In this document: piece by piece, positions 26,139 through 33,785 of the stretch
How positions within the stretch are numbered: position 1 is the stretch's first letter
How the letters are laid out: each line of letters opens with the position of its first letter
Assembly (NCBI RefSeq): GCF_003386795.1
Contig: NZ_QTUC01000001.1
Span: 2,294,001 to 2,358,000, forward strand
Reading direction: 5' to 3'
DNA length: 64,000 bases
Source of the DNA: Thermasporomyces composti
GTDB lineage: Bacteria; Actinomycetota; Actinomycetes; Propionibacteriales; Actinopolymorphaceae
Made by a program: the position numbers and the translations under genes
The notes under the pieces: model-generated
What the model was told of the DNA's origin: nothing
What the model saw: the letters and a program-made list of their open reading frames with translations, nothing else
Database searches by the model: none

Positions 26139-27452
26139 GTGCCTGGACCGTTGCGGGGCCTCCGGGTGGTGGAGATCGCGAGCCTGGCGCCCGGTCCCTT
26201 CGCCGCGACCGTCCTGTCCGACCTCGGTGCCGAGGTGGTGCGCGTCGATCGGCCGCCACAGGACTCCTCGACGTCCGAGGACGTCCCGACGACACGGAAG
26301 TCGATGAGCGGGGTGGTCTCCTCGACGACCCCCTCGACGACGCAGAGATCCTCGAGAGCCCAGACCTCCCTGACGGTACCGCCATCGTCGCCCGTGGATG
26401 TGGGGTGGCTCGACCCGCTCGGCCGAGGCCGTCGATCCGTCGCCGTCGACCTCAAGCACCCGCGCGGTCCGGAGACGGTCCTGCGCCTGGTCGAGAGGGC
26501 CGACGTCCTCATCGAGGGCTTCCGCCCTGGAGTCTGCGAGCGGTTAGGCATCGGCCCGGCCGATTGCCTCGCCCGGAACCCACGCCTCGTCTACGCCCGG
26601 ATCACCGGGTGGGGACAGGACGGTCCGCTCGCCCACACCGCGGGGCACGACATCAACTACCTCGCCCTGGCGGGCGCCTTGGCGCCGCTCGGGCCCGCGG
26701 ATCGGCCGCCGATCCCCCCGCTCAACTACGTCGCCGACTTCGGTGGTGGAGGCATGCTCGCGGTCGTCGGAATCCTCGCGGCGCTGTGGGAACGCGAGCG
26801 TTCCGGGCGTGGGCAGGTCGTCGACGCGGCGATGGTGGACGGCGTGGCATTGCTGACCGCCCACCTGCGCGGTCTCCGGGCCACCGGAGGCTGGAGGGAC
26901 GGGCGGGGAGAGAACCTCCTCGACGGGGGCGCGCCGTTCTACCGAACGTATGCCTGCGCCGACGGCCGGTACGTCGCCGTGGGCAGCCTGGAACCGGCGT
27001 TCTACGCCGCTCTCCTGCAGGGTCTCGGGCTGGCGGCGGAAGACCTACCTGACCAATACGACCGGTCGGGCTGGCCGCTCCTGCACCGGCGATTCGCCGA
27101 GGTGTTCGCGACGAAGACGCGGCAGGAGTGGGTCGAGCGATTCGACGGCACCGACGCCTGCGTCGTGCCCGTCCTCGACCTGGACGAGGCGCCACACCAC
27201 CCCCACCTCGCCGCTCGGCGCACGTTCGTCGAGGTCGACGGCGTGCGCCAACCCGGCGTTGCCCCGCGCCTGTCCCGCACGCCGGGCAGGATCGCTGGAC
27301 CGGCGCCGTACGCTGGCCAGCACTCGCGGACAGCCCTGCTCGACTGGGGCTTCAGTCCCGCCGAGGTCGACGAGCTCCTGCGGACCAAGGCCGTCGTCGA
27401 CCGGCCGGCACGCCCGGCGTCGCCGTCGCCGGCGCGGCGATGGCCGGAATGA
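26139..27452 (+). CDS. CaiB/BaiF (alpha-methylacyl-CoA racemase-type) CoA-transferase with unusual insert
   Basis: The 437-residue protein is a family III CoA-transferase or alpha-methylacyl-CoA racemase. Motifs include LRVVEIASLAPGPFAATVLSDLGAEVVRVDRP, shown by its core LAPGPFAATVLSDLGAEV. Later motifs are GWGQDGPLAHTAGHDINYL, with the catalytic Asp near HDINY, and GRGQVVDAAMVDG. The interval between VRVDRP and DPLGRGRRSVAVDLK is about 50 residues, where homologues have about a dozen. It is Ser/Thr/Val-rich and atypical (residues ~40-88). Codons in that block look more like coding sequence in another frame (see findings). The enzyme moves CoA between acids or inverts 2-methylacyl-CoA stereochemistry, allowing beta-oxidation of branched chains. 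It precedes the 2-oxoacid dehydrogenase operon. Confidence 0.82.
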   Translation: MPGPLRGLRVVEIASLAPGPFAATVLSDLGAEVVRVDRPPQDSSTSEDVPTTRKSMSGVVSSTTPSTTQRSSRAQTSLTVPPSSPVDVGWLDPLGRGRRSVAVDLKHPRGPETVLRLVERADVLIEGFRPGVCERLGIGPADCLARNPRLVYARITGWGQDGPLAHTAGHDINYLALAGALAPLGPADRPPIPPLNYVADFGGGGMLAVVGILAALWERERSGRGQVVDAAMVDGVALLTAHLRGLRATGGWRDGRGENLLDGGAPFYRTYACADGRYVAVGSLEPAFYAALLQGLGLAAEDLPDQYDRSGWPLLHRRFAEVFATKTRQEWVERFDGTDACVVPVLDLDEAPHHPHLAARRTFVEVDGVRQPGVAPRLSRTPGRIAGPAPYAGQHSRTALLDWGFSPAEVDELLRTKAVVDRPARPASPSPARRWPE

Positions 27453-27842
27453 GACATCCGTTCAAGAAATCGGGCGTACGACTAACTGTGGGAGCCGTAC
27501 ACCAAACAGCTCCAACGAACGGTGGATTCCGACATGGTGTCACGCCGGGAGCCCGGCCGATCCTGAACGCAAGTTCCATGGCGGGTCTGTGGGACGACCG
27601 GCGAAACGGCACGTCACACCAGTGGGCGGGGACGACGGCCACGCCGTTGGCCGGAGCCGGACGGACGCCGGATCGGGTGCAGAGGCGGGGTGCGGTGAGT
27701 ACGTTGGTTGCACGACTACGACACGCGGTGTCGCGGTCGTGCGCAACGGCTCGTTCGCGCCCACCGGTGGCGACGACGCCGAGGCGCCGGACTCCGGCCT
27801 GGTGGCGGTGATCCCGCCGCCAATGGATCGAAGGAGTGCACG
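27453..27842. other. Upstream region of 2-oxoacid dehydrogenase operon
   Basis: This 390-bp gap must hold the operon promoter. Its strongest feature is the palindrome at 27711-27741. Near 27470-27500 there are GTAC-containing elements (GCGTACGACTAAC and GCCGTACACC) of unknown meaning. No AsnC/Lrp-type regulator gene lies next to it, although related operons often have one. Confidence 0.5.
27711..27741. promoter_or_regulatory. Nested palindrome upstream of E1alpha
   Basis: CACGACTACGACAC (27711-27724) and its near complement GTGTCGCGGTCGTG (27728-27741) surround GCG. The pairing is interrupted by one 3-nt mismatch in each arm (TAC against GCG). It lies ~100 bp upstream of the GTG and could be an operator or an mRNA hairpin. 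Confidence 0.5.
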
Positions 27843-29003
27843 GTGACGACCGCAGGGACGTTCGGGTCGCGCTGGCCCGGGGAGGACGACGGCACCGACT
27901 TCGTTCAGCTGCTCACTCCCGAAGGCGAACGTCGCGAGCATCCCGACTACGCCTTCGACCTTGACGACGAAGCCATCAAGGGCTTCTACCGTGACATGGC
28001 CTTGAATCGCCGGATCGATGCCGAGGCCATTGCCCTCCAGCGGCAGGGTGAGCTCGGTCTGTGGGCGTCCCTGCTCGGTCAGGAGGCTGCTCAGGTCGGC
28101 TCCGGTCGGGCGACCCGACCCCAGGACTTCATCTTCCCCACGTACCGCGAGCACGCGGTCGCGTGGTGTCGAGGCGTCGATCCGCTGGCGCTGGTTAGTC
28201 TGTTCCGCGGCGTCGACCACGGCGGCTGGGATCCGACGGCGACGAACTTCCACCTCTACACGATCGTCATCGGGGCGCAGACCCTGCACGCCACGGGCTA
28301 CGCGATGGGCGTCCAGCGCGACGGCTGCGTCGGCACCGGGGATCCGGACCGTGACACCGCCGTCATGGCCTACCTCGGCGACGGCGCGAGCGCGCAAGGC
28401 GACGTGAACGAGGCGTTCATCTGGTCGTCGGTGTTCAACGCGCCGGTGGTGTTCTTCCTGCAGAACAACCAGTGGGCGATCTCCGCTCCCAGCGAGAAGC
28501 AGTCCCGCATCCCGCTGTATCGCCGGGCGAGCGGCTTCGGCTTCCCGGGCGTGCGAGTGGACGGCAATGACGTCCTGGCCTGCTACGCGGTCACCAAAGC
28601 GGCGCTGCAGCAGGCTCGGGACGGCGGTGGGCCCACGCTGATCGAGGCCTTCACGTACCGGATGGGGGCGCACACGACCACCGACGACCCCACCCGGTAC
28701 CGCCTCCCCGAGGAGCTGGAGCACTGGCGGCGGCTCGATCCGTTGGCTCGGGTCGAGACGTACCTGCGCCGCGCCGGCGTCGCGGACGACGACTTCTTCG
28801 CCGGCGTCGAACGGGAGGCGAACGAGCTGGCCGAGCGTCTGCGTACCGGCACCCGGGCGATGCCCGAGCCGGACCTGGCACACATCTTCGACCTCGTCTA
28901 CGCCGAGGAGCAGCCCGAACTTCGAGCGCAGCTCGAGGCGTTCCAGGCCTATCGCGCGTCCTTCCTGACGCAGGACGCCGCCGGAGTGGAGGTGACCCGA
29001 TGA
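27843..29003 (+). CDS. bkdA: 2-oxoacid dehydrogenase (branched-chain/pyruvate) E1 alpha subunit
   Basis: The 386-residue protein starts at a GTG 6 nt after GAAGGAG. It shows LDDEAIKGFYRDMALNRRID and FIFPTYREHAVAW. The thiamine-diphosphate motif follows as AYLGDGASAQGDVNEAFIWS and then VVFFLQNNQWAISA. The phosphorylation-loop equivalent YRMGAHTTTDDPTRYR is present. With E1beta it decarboxylates a 2-keto acid and transfers the acyl group to lipoate. The sequence type resembles actinobacterial branched-chain keto acid dehydrogenase more than the homodimeric AceE pyruvate enzyme, so branched-chain keto acids are the favoured substrates. E1beta overlaps by 4 bp downstream; E3 is not in this window. 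Confidence 0.88.
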   Translation: MTTAGTFGSRWPGEDDGTDFVQLLTPEGERREHPDYAFDLDDEAIKGFYRDMALNRRIDAEAIALQRQGELGLWASLLGQEAAQVGSGRATRPQDFIFPTYREHAVAWCRGVDPLALVSLFRGVDHGGWDPTATNFHLYTIVIGAQTLHATGYAMGVQRDGCVGTGDPDRDTAVMAYLGDGASAQGDVNEAFIWSSVFNAPVVFFLQNNQWAISAPSEKQSRIPLYRRASGFGFPGVRVDGNDVLACYAVTKAALQQARDGGGPTLIEAFTYRMGAHTTTDDPTRYRLPEELEHWRRLDPLARVETYLRRAGVADDDFFAGVEREANELAERLRTGTRAMPEPDLAHIFDLVYAEEQPELRAQLEAFQAYRASFLTQDAAGVEVTR

Positions 29004-29980
29004 CCGTGCTCACCCTCGCCAAGGGGTTGAACGCCGGGCTACGGCGAGCCATGGAGGCCGACCCGAGGGTCATCGTGATGGGCGAGGACGTCGGCAAGCT
29101 CGGCGGCGTCTTCCGGGTGACGGACGGTCTGCAGAAGGACTTCGGCGAGGACCGGGTCATCGACACTCCGCTGGCGGAGTCGGGGATCATCGGCACCGCT
29201 ATCGGCTTGGCCATGCGCGGCTACCGGCCCGTGTGCGAGATCCAGTTCGACGGCTTCGTCTATCCCGCCTACGACCAGATCGTCAGCCAGGTCGCCAAGA
29301 TGCACCTGCGCTCCCAAGGCAAGGTCCGGATGCCGGTGGTGATTCGGATCCCGTTCGGCGGCGGGATCGGTGCCGTCGAGCACCACTCCGAATCGCCCGA
29401 GGCGTACTTCGTCCACACGCCTGGGCTCAAGGTGGTCGCGTGCGCCAATCCCAGTGACGCGTACTGGATGATCCAGCAGGCGATCGCCAGCGACGACCCC
29501 ATCATCTTCTTCGAGCCCAAGCGTCGCTACTACGAGAAAGCCGAGGTTGACACCTCGCTGTCGGCGCCTCCGTACCCGTTGCACAAGTCCCGGGTCGTGC
29601 AGGAGGGCACCGACGTGACGCTCCTGGCCTACGGGCCGATGGTCCGCACCTGCCTGGACGCCGCGGAAGCCGCCGCCGAGGAGGGACGCAGCCTCGCCGT
29701 CGTCGACCTGCGCAGCTTGTCTCCTCTCGATCTCGAACCGGTCTACGAGCTTGTCCGTCGCACTGGTCGGGTGATCGCCGTGCACGAGGCCCCGATCACC
29801 GGTGGCCTCGCCGCGGAGATCGCGGCGCGCGTCATGGAGGAATGCTTCTACTACTTGGAGGCTCCGCCGCTGCGCGTCGCGGGGTACGACATGCCGTATC
29901 CGGTGGCCCGGGCGGAGGAGGACTACCTGCCCGACCTGGACCGGATTCTCGACGCGGTCGATCGAGTCCTGGCCTACTGA
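29000..29980 (+). CDS. bkdB: 2-oxoacid dehydrogenase E1 beta subunit
   Basis: The 326-residue protein overlaps E1alpha at ATGA. It has MTVLTLAKGLNAGLRRAMEA, the ThDP-contact region VIVMGEDVGKLGGVFRVTDG, IDTPLAESGIIGTAIGLAMRG and the C-terminal transketolase domain with LSPLDLEPVYELVRRTGRV and then EAPITGGLAAEIAARV. Glu in GEDVG region activates the thiamine cofactor in E1 heterotetramers. The polypeptide is the full expected length. It works with E1alpha in the decarboxylation step. Confidence 0.92.
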   Translation: MTVLTLAKGLNAGLRRAMEADPRVIVMGEDVGKLGGVFRVTDGLQKDFGEDRVIDTPLAESGIIGTAIGLAMRGYRPVCEIQFDGFVYPAYDQIVSQVAKMHLRSQGKVRMPVVIRIPFGGGIGAVEHHSESPEAYFVHTPGLKVVACANPSDAYWMIQQAIASDDPIIFFEPKRRYYEKAEVDTSLSAPPYPLHKSRVVQEGTDVTLLAYGPMVRTCLDAAEAAAEEGRSLAVVDLRSLSPLDLEPVYELVRRTGRVIAVHEAPITGGLAAEIAARVMEECFYYLEAPPLRVAGYDMPYPVARAEEDYLPDLDRILDAVDRVLAY

Positions 29981-29991
29981 GGGGAAGCGTC

Positions 29992-31434
29992 ATGGCGCAG
30001 GCGTACGACTTCAAGCTGCCGGACGTCGGAGAGGGTCTGGTCGAGGCCGAGATCGTGGCGTGGCGGGTGGCGCCCGGGGACACGGTGGCGGTCAACGACG
30101 TGCTGGTCGAGGTCGAGACCGCCAAGAGCGTGGTGGAGTTGCCCTCCCCGTGGGCCGGGACGGTCCAGGAGCTGCTCGTCGCCGAAGGGCAGGTCGTGCC
30201 GGTCGGGACACCGATCATCCGGGTGGCGGTCGAGCAGGCGGCGCCCAACGGCGCGGCGACGGGGGGAAGGCCGGCCGAGGACGCGGGTGCTGGCGCGTCG
30301 ACGGGCGCGACCGGTGCCGCGGCCGAGGGGAGTACCGCGACGCTCGTCGGATACGGTCCGCGGGCTGGTCGGGTGCGTCGGCGGCCGCGGCGGACGTCCC
30401 CGGCGACTGGCGGTGCCGCTGGCGACGCCGCTGGTCCTCTCTCGGTGCCCGAGCACGCTCCCTCGGTGCCGGACCAGCGGAGCGCCTCGACGAGCGCCGG
30501 ACTGGCGCGAGCGAAGCCACCGGTCCGCAAGCTGGCCAAGGATCTCGGTGTCGACCTGCGCGCGGTCCCCGGGACCGGCCCCGACGGCACGGTGACGCGC
30601 GACGACGTCGAGGCGTACGCCGCACGTGCCGCGGCAGCCGGCACGCAGGCGGCGCCCGTCGGCGTGCCCGTCGAAGAGCCGGGCGGTGAGGACGTCGTTG
30701 GTGCGGGTGTCATCGGGGGCCGTCGGGCAGGCGCCCGGGAGACGCGGGTGCCGATCCGTGGGATCCGTCGGGCCACGGCACAGGCGGTCACCCAGAGCGC
30801 ATTCAGCGCTCCACACGCCACCGAGTGGGTGACGGTCGACGTGACCGGGACGATGGACCTGCTCGCGTCCTTGAAGGAGCGGCGTGAGTTCGCCGACACC
30901 AGACTCACTCCCCTCGTGGTGGCGGCGAAGGCGGCCCTGTTGGCGTTGCGACGGACGCCCGAGCTCAACGCCACGTGGGACGACGGCACGAGTGAGATCG
31001 TGCTCAAGCACTATGTCAACCTCGGCATCGCGGTGGCGACGGCTCGCGGCCTCGTCGTCCCCAACATCAAGGACGCCGACCAGATGACGTTGGTCGAGCT
31101 CGCCGAGGCTCTCAGTGCCCTCACCTCGGCGGCTCGGGAGGGTCGGACCCCGCCCGCCGACATGGTGGGGACGTCGTTCACCATCACCAACATCGGCGTG
31201 TTCGGGGTGGACGGCGGTACTCCCATCCTCAATCCGGGTGAGTCGGGGATCCTCGCGATCGGCGCGATTCGACAGCGGCCGTGGGTCGTCGACGGTGAGG
31301 TGGTCCCGCGGTGGGTCACCACGCTGTCGTTGTCGTTCGACCACCGAATCGTGGACGGTGAGCAGGCCTCGCGGTTCCTCGTGGACGTGGCGGGCATCTT
31401 GGAGAACCCGGCGAACGCCCTGCTGTTGGCGTGA
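29992..31434 (+). CDS. bkdC: Dihydrolipoamide acyltransferase (E2)
   Basis: The 480-residue protein has one lipoyl domain with the modified lysine K45 in VEVETAKSVVELPSPWAGT. A long disordered Ala/Gly/Pro-rich linker (residues ~85-175) follows, then a peripheral subunit-binding domain (PPVRKLAKDLGVDLRAVPGT, then GTVTRDDVEAYA). The catalytic acyltransferase core runs to the C-terminus. The active-site motif SLSFDHRIVDGEQASRFL contains the catalytic His and Asp. It transfers the acyl group from lipoate to CoA. The ATG lies 11 bp after the E1beta stop, so the three genes are one operon. The linker holds an Arg-rich patch (GRVRRRPRR) that is unusual for E2 linkers. Confidence 0.92.
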   Translation: MAQAYDFKLPDVGEGLVEAEIVAWRVAPGDTVAVNDVLVEVETAKSVVELPSPWAGTVQELLVAEGQVVPVGTPIIRVAVEQAAPNGAATGGRPAEDAGAGASTGATGAAAEGSTATLVGYGPRAGRVRRRPRRTSPATGGAAGDAAGPLSVPEHAPSVPDQRSASTSAGLARAKPPVRKLAKDLGVDLRAVPGTGPDGTVTRDDVEAYAARAAAAGTQAAPVGVPVEEPGGEDVVGAGVIGGRRAGARETRVPIRGIRRATAQAVTQSAFSAPHATEWVTVDVTGTMDLLASLKERREFADTRLTPLVVAAKAALLALRRTPELNATWDDGTSEIVLKHYVNLGIAVATARGLVVPNIKDADQMTLVELAEALSALTSAAREGRTPPADMVGTSFTITNIGVFGVDGGTPILNPGESGILAIGAIRQRPWVVDGEVVPRWVTTLSLSFDHRIVDGEQASRFLVDVAGILENPANALLLA

Positions 31435-31650
31435 GCTCTCGTCCTCTCAGCCGGAAGCGATCCACCGACAGATCGCTCCACCGACATGTGTGGCGCCGAC
31501 TCCGGCCGCCCGACCGAGACGCGATCAGCCGTCGACGACCACATCCGGCCACATCCGCCCGCTGCACGTGATATCGGGACAGATGCGGCGACGCGGACGA
31601 TGAGTGCATGTCATCATGCGCCCACGCATGTCAACCTGGAGGTGATACCC

Positions 31651-32262
31651 GTGCGCCGGCGACAGACAGCGTGGTTGGCGGCGGTCGGAGCGGTGGTCCT
31701 CCTGTCGTGGCAAGCCCAGCTCGCTCACGCGGCGGAGAACCCCACGGACTCCGCACGGCCGGACTCCGGTCGCCACTGTGTGGTCGGTCTCCACGCCGCC
31801 CAGCTCGGTGCTGCCACGGAGCCGCAAGCCACCGAGCCCGCCTGCTTCGACACGTTCGCGGAGGCGATCGACTTCGCGACCGGCGGTCGAGTCAGGCTGC
31901 CGAAAGACGCCACGCAGGTGAGTGAGCGGCAGCTCCTGGCCGCTGGCGCGATCTCCACGGCGCGAGCGCCCGTGGCACGGCCTTTGGTCGGCATCGAGTA
32001 CCAGCACACCAACTTCGGCGGGGCGTCTCTCACTCTGTACGGCGCCAGCGGAACGGGGTGCTACGCCGGCACGTGGTACGGGTTCCCCGACCTGGCGTCG
32101 CTCGACTTCGACAACCGCATTTCCTCGGGGAGGACCTACTCCAACTGCATCGGCAAGCACCACGACGGCACGAACTACACGGGCACCTACACCTACTGCG
32201 AGACGAGCTGCTCCACGCTCGGCTCGATGAACGACCGCACCTCCTCCATCAAGTTCTTCTGA
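31651..32262 (+). CDS. Secreted betagamma-crystallin-like/peptidase inhibitor I36-like protein
   Basis: The 203-residue protein starts at a GTG 4 nt after a near-perfect ribosome binding site, GGAGGTGAT. A signal peptide (MRRRQTAWLAAVGAVVLLSW, then LAHA) ends at about residue 28. The mature part has a pro-like region rich in Ala/Thr. A C-terminal domain follows (VGIEYQHTNFGGASLTLYG, then GTWYGFPDLASLDFDNRISS and MNDRTSSIKFF). The Phe-Gly-Gly-Ala plus Arg-Thr-Ser-Ser-Ile-Lys pattern is the Greek-key motif of betagamma-crystallins and of the Streptomyces metalloproteinase inhibitor SMPI (I36). Six Cys residues in the C-terminal part probably form disulfides. It may inhibit proteases or bind calcium outside the cell; both are inferred. 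Confidence 0.72.
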   Translation: MRRRQTAWLAAVGAVVLLSWQAQLAHAAENPTDSARPDSGRHCVVGLHAAQLGAATEPQATEPACFDTFAEAIDFATGGRVRLPKDATQVSERQLLAAGAISTARAPVARPLVGIEYQHTNFGGASLTLYGASGTGCYAGTWYGFPDLASLDFDNRISSGRTYSNCIGKHHDGTNYTGTYTYCETSCSTLGSMNDRTSSIKFF

Positions 32263-32368
32263 CGGCTGGAGGGTCTTTCGGTCGTCGCACGTGTGGCGTC
32301 CGGTGAGGCAGACGGCGTCGGGTTGTCCGACGAGCGGCTGACACCGGGCTCCTCCAGCGGAAGGTCCC

Positions 32369-32403
32369 ATGGCCGCGCTGCCGCCCGGGGGCAGCGCGGC
32401 CAT
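32369..32403. terminator. 14-bp bidirectional hairpin between convergent genes
   Basis: ATGGCCGCGCTGCC (32369-32382) and GGCAGCGCGGCCAT (32390-32403) form a perfect stem around a 7-nt loop. It lies between the convergent crystallin-like and membrane-protein genes and would serve both as a U-less terminator. Confidence 0.65.
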
Positions 32404-32434
32404 CCATCCCGTTCGGACCATCCCGTCGGGGTGG

Positions 32435-32980
32435 CTACCTCGTGAGCGTTCGGGGAAGGCCTAGGCGTTCACAGGTCGCGGGGTCACCTGGGAACACCGC
32501 TGCGACACCCTCGTCGAGGGTGCACGCCACGAGGTTGGGGACCGGCGATTGGCCTGCGGCGCCGGGCCGTGCGGCCCGGTCGCCGTGGGAGGGGAGGAGG
32601 CCGTCTCGCCAGGCCTGTGCGCATGCCGACACCGGGTCCTCGATGGGGACGGTCCCGCTGTCGGCTTCGTTGTCACCAGCTCGCATGTCGCGCGCGACCG
32701 CGATCCGGGTGACCTCGACGGGGTCGGCGTCGAGGTCGGCGTGGGCATAGCAGAGAACGCTCGTCTGGTCCTCCGCCGGTTTGAAGGCGACGTACGCGGT
32801 CGCCACGCCTCCGGCCACCACCAGGGCCGTTGTTCCAGTTCCGACGACGATGCCCTGCCACGACCGTCGCCACCAAGGGCGGGTCGACTTACGAACCTGT
32901 TCCTCGAGAAGCTGACGGACGGCACCGCGGCGCTCACGCCCCATAGGCCGAGGTGGTGGGATGTCGTCGATCTCAGTCAT
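32435..32980 (-). CDS. Single-span membrane protein following ECF sigma factor (putative anti-sigma)
   Basis: The 181-residue protein starts at an ATG 3 nt downstream of the sigma factor stop codon, so the genes are co-transcribed. It has a charged cytoplasmic N-terminus (residues 1-40, rich in Arg/Glu), one membrane helix (GIVVGTGTTALVVAGGVATAYVAF) and an outside domain with four Cys (SVLCYAH, SACAQ, LVACTL, TCERLG). The gene order and topology match anti-sigma factors, although no zinc-binding HxxxCxxC motif of the ZAS class is visible. Homologues of this kind are usually annotated as hypothetical. It may hold the sigma factor at the membrane and respond to an outside signal; this is inferred from context. 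Confidence 0.6.
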   Translation of the reverse strand: MTEIDDIPPPRPMGRERRGAVRQLLEEQVRKSTRPWWRRSWQGIVVGTGTTALVVAGGVATAYVAFKPAEDQTSVLCYAHADLDADPVEVTRIAVARDMRAGDNEADSGTVPIEDPVSACAQAWRDGLLPSHGDRAARPGAAGQSPVPNLVACTLDEGVAAVFPGDPATCERLGLPRTLTR

Positions 32981-32983
32981 TGC

Positions 32984-33640
32984 TTAGCCCCCGTTCGTTC
33001 TGGTGGCCGGTTGCGCGGCGAGCGCTCTCGCCGAGCGCGGGGTGGGCGCGGGACCCCCCGTTCGCCCCGCGTCCACCCCGAGTTCGGCGAGTCGACGAAG
33101 GTGTTCGCGAGCGCGCGAGAGCCGGGACCGCACCGTGCCGACGGGGACTCCGAGAGCCACCGCGGCGTCGGTGTAGCTGAGACCGGCCCAGACGCACAGC
33201 GCGAGCACGTCCTGCTCGTCGGGCAGCAGGCGGCTGAAGACCTGCAGGATCCGCCGCATGGTCCGTTCGTCGTCGACCCGCGACACCGCCTCCTCCGCAG
33301 GATCGGGTGTGACGACGGCCGGCGGGAGCTTGGCGAGCAGGCGACGGTGCCGTCGCAGGCTGCGATCGCGGTTGCGAACGACGTTGTTCGCCACGGCGAG
33401 CAGCCAGGGCAGGATCGACTCACCGCTGAGTGACACCTCGCGCCGTCGGCGCCAGGCCTCGAGGAAGACCACCGAGGTGAGATCTTCGGCCGCTTCCCAG
33501 GAGCCGGTCCGGCGGAAGCAGTGGTTGTAGACGGCGTCGCTGTGTCGCTCGAAGAGCGTGCCGAACGCTGACGGGTCACCCTTGGCGGCGGCCCTCCACA
33601 GGTCGCCGTCGGACAGATCGGCCGTCTCGAGTCGATCCAC
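32984..33640 (-). CDS. ECF-type RNA polymerase sigma factor
   Basis: The 218-residue protein has region 2 (AAAKGDPSAFGTLFERHSD, then YNHCFRRTGSWEAAEDLTSVVFLEAWRRR) and region 4 (LLPDEQDVLALCVWAGLSYTDAAVALGVP, here shown as SYTDAAVALGVPVGTVRSRL). A Pro/Arg/Ala-rich C-terminal tail of ~25 residues is dispensable-looking. ECF sigma factors direct polymerase to stress or envelope promoters. The GTG at 33640 (start of VDRLETADL) is chosen because the sigma homology begins just after; longer starts lack homology. The downstream membrane gene probably encodes its regulator. The TGTGTG/CACACA element (33694-33713) lies upstream. Confidence 0.88.
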   Translation of the reverse strand: MDRLETADLSDGDLWRAAAKGDPSAFGTLFERHSDAVYNHCFRRTGSWEAAEDLTSVVFLEAWRRRREVSLSGESILPWLLAVANNVVRNRDRSLRRHRRLLAKLPPAVVTPDPAEEAVSRVDDERTMRRILQVFSRLLPDEQDVLALCVWAGLSYTDAAVALGVPVGTVRSRLSRAREHLRRLAELGVDAGRTGGPAPTPRSARALAAQPATRTNGG

Positions 33641-33693
33641 ACCCGGTGTATGTCCGGACCAGCGCCGAAGTTCCGTGCCTCTCGGGGAAAAAG

Positions 33694-33713
33694 TGTGTGA
33701 CACGCGCCACACA
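33694..33713. promoter_or_regulatory. Inverted repeat upstream of sigma factor gene
   Basis: TGTGTGACACGCGCCACACA has TGTGTG and CACACA arms. It sits 54 bp upstream of the sigma factor start. It loosely resembles a Crp/Fnr site, but the match is partial. It may be an operator or part of an autoregulated promoter. Confidence 0.35.
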
Positions 33714-33785
33714 GTTGTCAGATGATCGCGGAGGAGAGTCTCGGCGCTCCGGCGAGGAGCCCCGCCAGGTCGGCAAACGTGCAGG

